Shown: positions 6,214 through 9,120 of the stretch, in pieces
How positions within the stretch are numbered: position 1 is the first letter of the stretch
Layout of the letters: each line of letters opens with the position of its first letter
The notes under the pieces: generated by a model
Database searches by the model: none
What the model was told of the DNA's origin: nothing
Seen by the model: the letters and a program-made list of their open reading frames with translations, nothing else
Made by a program: the position numbers and the translations under genes
Source: Planctomycetota bacterium
GTDB lineage: Bacteria; Planctomycetota; Phycisphaerae; WQYP01
Length of the DNA stretch: 9,120 nucleotides
Direction of reading: 5' to 3'
Assembly (NCBI GenBank): GCA_021798635.1
Contig: JAJZGH010000206.1
Coordinates: 1-9,120 of the forward strand

Positions 6214-7098
6214 TCATCGACTCGCGGGATATTTCTTTTCAACGTAGCGGCGTAAAGCCGTGCGCCAGTCCGTCATAATATCTATACCGTCCTTGCGCAG
6301 ACGTGCATTATCCAGCACAGAATAGCCTGGGCGATGCGCGGGCGCGGCAAATTCGCTGCTGCTTACCGGCGCGATGGGATGATCAATGCCCGCCTGGGCT
6401 AAGGCCGCGCATGCGAATTCATGCCATGAGCACTGTCCATGGGAGACGGCGTGATACAGGCCGGGCGCGGGGCGGCGTTGAATCATAAGAATTAATTGTT
6501 TAGCCAGATCGTCCGTCGGCGTGGGAGCGACGATTTGATCCGCCACCACGCGCATCGGTTTGCCGGCGCGGGCGACAGTAATCATCGTATCCACAAAATT
6601 CAGGCCGCCTTTGAGTTTGCATCCTGCCATTCCAAAGAGACCGCAGGTTCGCACCACATATCCCACGCTGGGTGCGTGGGTAAGCGTCATGCAATCACCG
6701 CCGAAGCGTGTCAGGGCGTAAATACTTTTGGGATGAACCGGCGCGGTTTCCGGCAGCGGCTTGGAGTCCGCGGGGCCGTCCATGACATAATCCGTGCCGA
6801 TCTGGAAAAATAAGACGCCGCGCTTTTGGCATTCCATCGCCAAGCCGCGCACCGCAACAGTATTGACCCGATAGGCATTATCGGCTTCGCGTTCGCAAAG
6901 ATCGACGTTATGGAATGCGGCGGTATTAATGACCGCGTCAGGCCGATGCTGATCTACAAAACCCGCGAAGGCGGCCGTATGGGTAATGTCGAGTTCCTCC
7001 CGTCCGGTCACGGGCAGTGCCTCATAACCCGCTGGTGGCAAGGCCTCAACAATATCCGCCCCCAGTTGCCCGGAACTTCCAATGACCATAATTTTCAT
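6214..7098 (-). CDS. rmlD: dTDP-4-dehydrorhamnose reductase (RmlD-like), Tyr-x-x-x-Arg variant
   Basis: A 294-aa extended SDR-family protein with the features of RmlD, which reduces dTDP-4-dehydro-L-rhamnose to dTDP-L-rhamnose with NAD(P)H in the cytoplasm, the last step of dTDP-rhamnose synthesis. The Rossmann glycine motif GSSGQLG is at residues 7-13. Other family blocks are VINTAAF (56-62), the GTDYVMDG block (101-108), RTCGLFG (150-156) and the C-terminal RPGYSVLDN (256-264) with DWRTALRRY (277-285). The catalytic site has T102 and Y127, but the position of the essential lysine is R131 (YALTR instead of the usual YxxTK), followed by GGD rather than AGE. The start ATG 7098 is chosen for MKIMVIGSSG and GGAG 7 nt upstream; the frame stays open 47 codons further but that part has no family match. 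It is followed by a GT-C gene in a probable operon. RmlA, RmlB and RmlC are not in the window, so a related nucleotide-sugar reductase is possible. Confidence 0.87.
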   Translation of the reverse strand: MKIMVIGSSGQLGADIVEALPPAGYEALPVTGREELDITHTAAFAGFVDQHRPDAVINTAAFHNVDLCEREADNAYRVNTVAVRGLAMECQKRGVLFFQIGTDYVMDGPADSKPLPETAPVHPKSIYALTRFGGDCMTLTHAPSVGYVVRTCGLFGMAGCKLKGGLNFVDTMITVARAGKPMRVVADQIVAPTPTDDLAKQLILMIQRRPAPGLYHAVSHGQCSWHEFACAALAQAGIDHPIAPVSSSEFAAPAHRPGYSVLDNARLRKDGIDIMTDWRTALRRYVEKKYPASR

Positions 7099-7105
7099 AG
7101 CGCGA

Positions 7106-7109
7106 CTCC
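7106..7109 (-). promoter_or_regulatory. Ribosome binding site of the rmlD-like gene
   Basis: GGAG on the minus strand lies 7 nt before ATG 7098. This fixes the start well inside the longer open frame that runs back to 7239. Confidence 0.75.
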
Positions 7110-7121
7110 AGTAATCCGGTG

Positions 7122-7152
7122 ATTCTACAGCGCTGGTTGCAATTTGGGGCAA
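7122..7152 (-). promoter_or_regulatory. Candidate promoter for the rmlD-GT-C operon
   Basis: On the minus strand TAGAAT (7122-7127, five of six -10 consensus bases) lies 23 nt before ATG 7098. TTGCCC (7147-7152) lies 19 nt further upstream as a weak -35. The spacing is slightly long, and the leader would be short. It sits in the 181-nt divergent region shared with the DUF481 gene. Confidence 0.35.
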
Positions 7153-7201
7153 CGACTCTTTCTGCCGGCCTGTGCGGGGGCCTTTATTTGCAACTGAAAG
7201 G

Positions 7202-7230
7202 TTGACTTTCCTTGGTCTTGTGATTACTCT
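7202..7230 (+). promoter_or_regulatory. Candidate promoter for the DUF481 outer-membrane gene
   Basis: TTGACT (7202-7207, five of six -35 bases) is followed after 17 nt by TACTCT (7225-7230), which keeps the three most conserved -10 bases (T, A and final T). The resulting leader to ATG 7280 would be about 40 nt. The -35 is good and the -10 poor. Confidence 0.4.
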
Positions 7231-7266
7231 TCCATCCACAGGTTTTTTCTCGCATTGCCGGCTTAT

Positions 7267-7270
7267 GGAG
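7267..7270 (+). promoter_or_regulatory. Ribosome binding site of the DUF481 gene
   Basis: GGAG lies 9 nt before ATG 7280. It overlaps an earlier in-frame ATG (7265), which has no site of its own, so 7280 is preferred. Confidence 0.65.
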
Positions 7271-7279
7271 TTTTACAAC

Positions 7280-8317
7280 ATGGTAAATCTACGAAAATTG
7301 GTAACAGGTGTGGCGCTGGCGGCGGCTTTTGCAGCCTTTGGCGGTGTGCGGGCTGGAACCGTTATCCTGAAAAACGGGGATCACATCACAGGCACCATCA
7401 CCCGCGTTGGAGCGGCACACGTAACCGTTAAACCCGCGTATGCCGGGGTATTATCCATTCCGATTGCCGACATTAAAACTTTATCCAGCAACATTCCGGT
7501 GGTGTTGGCACCGGCGAAAGCCCCGGCTCGGATGGCGACTCTGGCCCCGGCACCCGGCGGGTCCGGATGGACGGTAACGCCCGTGAACATGCCTGTGCCG
7601 CCGGCCAAACCCACCGAGCCGGTTTCATGGTTTGGTCCCAACTGGGAAAATGAATTGGATCTGGGTGCTTTAGATGCCACGGGAAATTCCAACAGTACAC
7701 AATTTACCGGGGCCTTAAATTTACATTATCATTTCAAACCCGACCAAGTGAATATCAGTCTCACCGGCGGCTACGGTATGACCAATGATGTTCAATCCCT
7801 GGGATTTTTCGAGACGGATGAAATCTGGCGTCGCTCCTTGGATGAATTCAAGCCCCAGTGGGCCAAAAAGATGTTTCTATTTGCCCAGAACAGCAATCGT
7901 TACGATGCGATTCTGGGTATTTCCATTCGCTCCAATAACTCAATCGGTCCTGGTTATTATATTTTTGACAATAAAAAAATTGAACTCGATGTCCTTGCCG
8001 GTCCCGGTTATACGTATGAGCGTTTTTTCCATGGTCAGTCCGTAAGTTACATTAACGCTACCGCCGGTTTGCACTTCCGCTACCAAATTGATAATCGCAC
8101 GCAGTTCACCCAGACTATGCAATATATTACGTCTATGGAAAATGCATATAATTATCAGGCCAGCGCCACCAGCGCCTTGAGTTTTGACTTGCCCGAAGTA
8201 GCACGCGGTTTCGGTTTGCGCGCAAGCTTCACCGACAATTACGACAACACCGCCGGCGAACTGGGACGGAAGCGCAATGATACGCTGATCATCGGCTCAA
8301 TGTTTTATAAGTTCTGA
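7280..8317 (+). CDS. DUF481-family outer-membrane beta-barrel protein
   Basis: A 345-aa secreted protein. The signal peptide runs from Met1 with R5-K6, a hydrophobic core (7-20) and a likely cleavage after Val-Arg-Ala25. Residues 26-72 form a small beta domain (VILKNGDHITGTITRV, then VTVKPAYAGVLSIPIADIKTL split around a turn), a pattern often found before DUF481 domains in planctomycetes and related bacteria. A Pro/Ala-rich linker (about 75-115) follows. Residues 118-345 match the DUF481 barrel: WENELDLGALDATGNSNS, strand-like alternation such as LNLHYHF and GPGYTYERFF, and a C-terminal MFYKF ending in Phe, the usual signal for outer-membrane barrel assembly. Its function in the family is not established (salt-stress-induced YdiY-like). 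The start ATG 7280 gives a proper signal peptide and has GGAG 9 nt upstream; the frame opens earlier at 7172 without support. It is divergent from rmlD and its 3' end overlaps the convergent GT87 gene by 13 nt. Confidence 0.88.
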   Translation: MVNLRKLVTGVALAAAFAAFGGVRAGTVILKNGDHITGTITRVGAAHVTVKPAYAGVLSIPIADIKTLSSNIPVVLAPAKAPARMATLAPAPGGSGWTVTPVNMPVPPAKPTEPVSWFGPNWENELDLGALDATGNSNSTQFTGALNLHYHFKPDQVNISLTGGYGMTNDVQSLGFFETDEIWRRSLDEFKPQWAKKMFLFAQNSNRYDAILGISIRSNNSIGPGYYIFDNKKIELDVLAGPGYTYERFFHGQSVSYINATAGLHFRYQIDNRTQFTQTMQYITSMENAYNYQASATSALSFDLPEVARGFGLRASFTDNYDNTAGELGRKRNDTLIIGSMFYKF

Positions 8318-9120
8318 CGGCCTTGGGCCACAGTCGACGGCTCTGGCGAGGTCGGTAGCGGGGATTTGGCTGTCGCAACCGACCACTTATAACCCGCGGT
8401 CATGATCCCCAATACCAGGATGATGCCGGTGAAGAGAACCGGGTCATACGTGCGGCTGTAATTGGAGGCATGCGGGCCAAAGATTTTCACCAGATCTGAT
8501 GTCAACATCATAAGACCTACGGCCACTATTAGGAGCACCGTCATGCGCCAACGCGTGGCGGGTGCGGCCTGTTCATCACTGGCGATCAACCCGGCCGCCA
8601 TGAGCGTGAAAATCAATGTGACATAATGCGGCACCCATCCCCACGCCTCGGCCCAGAGTAAAAAAGCCGCCACCGCGCCAATTTCAAAGATATAGCGTCG
8701 GCATTGCAGCGTCGGCAGCGTGCGGCGCATCCATACCAGACCGCCCACGCCAATGCCCACCAATACAATCCGGACAATCCATTGCGCAGTGGAAACCGAC
8801 AAATTCAATACATTGACGTAATATTTTTTCGCCTCGCCATGGTGATAGGTGATAAAGGCGCTGCGATGCGCCAGCAAGCGAATCAGGAAGCTGGGCAGGG
8901 ACTCCCCTGAGGTAATCGCCACCGCGCCCCTGACCAGGTAGGGCGCAATCATGGCATGAATATACTGCTGATTCCATCGGACGGCCTGATGCAGGCCGAA
9001 ACACACGATCAGGGGCACAAAAAGCCAGAATATGATCCCACCCAGCATCGCCAGAGCCGGTGTCCAGCGTTTGCGCCAGAGCAGATACACCAGGAAAATC
9101 AGCGGCGTAACTTTAATGGC
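8305..9120 (-). CDS. GT87-type polyprenyl-phosphate mannosyltransferase-like membrane protein, partial
   Basis: The C-terminal 271 residues of a polytopic membrane protein whose start lies past the right window edge. The first visible residues (AIKVTPLIFLVYLLWRKRW) match the IKxxPLLFLLYLL-RRRW block typical of GT87 (DUF2029) enzymes such as the mycobacterial alpha-mannosyltransferases, which use polyprenyl-phosphate sugars at the membrane. A later stretch (about residues 166-176, WAEAWGWVPHY) fits the SPxSWxHHY block, though the first His of the pair is Pro. About seven further membrane segments are seen. A GTG codon at 9090 lies inside the conserved block and is not the start. The tail after the last span is Ser/Pro-rich. 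It converges on the DUF481 gene with a 13-nt overlap and no terminator between. Donor sugar and acceptor are unknown; rmlD nearby makes a surface-glycan role plausible. Confidence 0.8.
   Translation of the reverse strand, partial: AIKVTPLIFLVYLLWRKRWTPALAMLGGIIFWLFVPLIVCFGLHQAVRWNQQYIHAMIAPYLVRGAVAITSGESLPSFLIRLLAHRSAFITYHHGEAKKYYVNVLNLSVSTAQWIVRIVLVGIGVGGLVWMRRTLPTLQCRRYIFEIGAVAAFLLWAEAWGWVPHYVTLIFTLMAAGLIASDEQAAPATRWRMTVLLIVAVGLMMLTSDLVKIFGPHASNYSRTYDPVLFTGIILVLGIMTAGYKWSVATAKSPLPTSPEPSTVAQGRQNL

Noticed and set aside
9090..9090. GTG 9090 as the start of the GT87-type gene
   Set aside because: The codons upstream to the window edge are open and encode the conserved first half of the IKxxP block, so the gene continues past 9120.

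Overview
The window looks like bacterial chromosome from a Gram-negative-type (two-membrane) organism. One gene encodes an outer-membrane beta-barrel protein of the DUF481 type, and another encodes a lipoprotein with a clear lipobox. Base composition is moderately GC-rich. A TTCCAGG heptamer tandem repeat, a DUF481 protein with an extra N-terminal domain and many GT-C glycosyltransferases together recall Planctomycetota (Phycisphaerae-like genomes), but this assignment is inference and no rRNA or other marker is present.

Left part (1-4395, all + strand): a phage-derived module. It follows a heptamer tandem repeat at the very left edge. In order it holds an HK97-fold major capsid protein (219-1577), a 103-aa protein with one membrane segment and a coiled coil (1754-2065), a 78-aa membrane protein with a very basic tail that overlaps it by 11 nt (2055-2291), a 223-aa lipoprotein with a second membrane segment near its C-terminus (2392-3063), and a two-domain GT-A glycosyltransferase (3112-4395). 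All five genes have recognisable ribosome binding sites. No terminase, portal, prohead protease, tail, integrase or endolysin gene is visible. The three small membrane proteins would fit a holin / holin-like / unimolecular-spanin lysis set, but this reading rests on architecture only.

Right part (4553-9120): ordinary host envelope and polysaccharide genes. On the minus strand a dTDP-4-dehydrorhamnose reductase (rmlD-like, 6214-7098) is followed after 53 nt by a GT-C family membrane glycosyltransferase (4553-6160), a likely operon. Divergent from rmlD, across a 181-nt intergenic region, is the DUF481 outer-membrane protein gene (7280-8317). It converges on, and overlaps by 13 nt, a GT87-type polyprenyl-phosphate mannosyltransferase-like gene whose start lies beyond the right edge (8305 to past 9120).

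The rmlD/GT-C/GT87 genes suggest synthesis of a rhamnose-containing surface glycan. The tandem GT next to the capsid may decorate either the phage particle or the host surface. The points most worth a second look are the capsid-plus-envelope-protein cassette, its spanin-like lipoprotein, the small domain fused to the capsid N-terminus, and the Tyr-x-x-x-Arg in place of Tyr-x-x-x-Lys in the RmlD-like protein.
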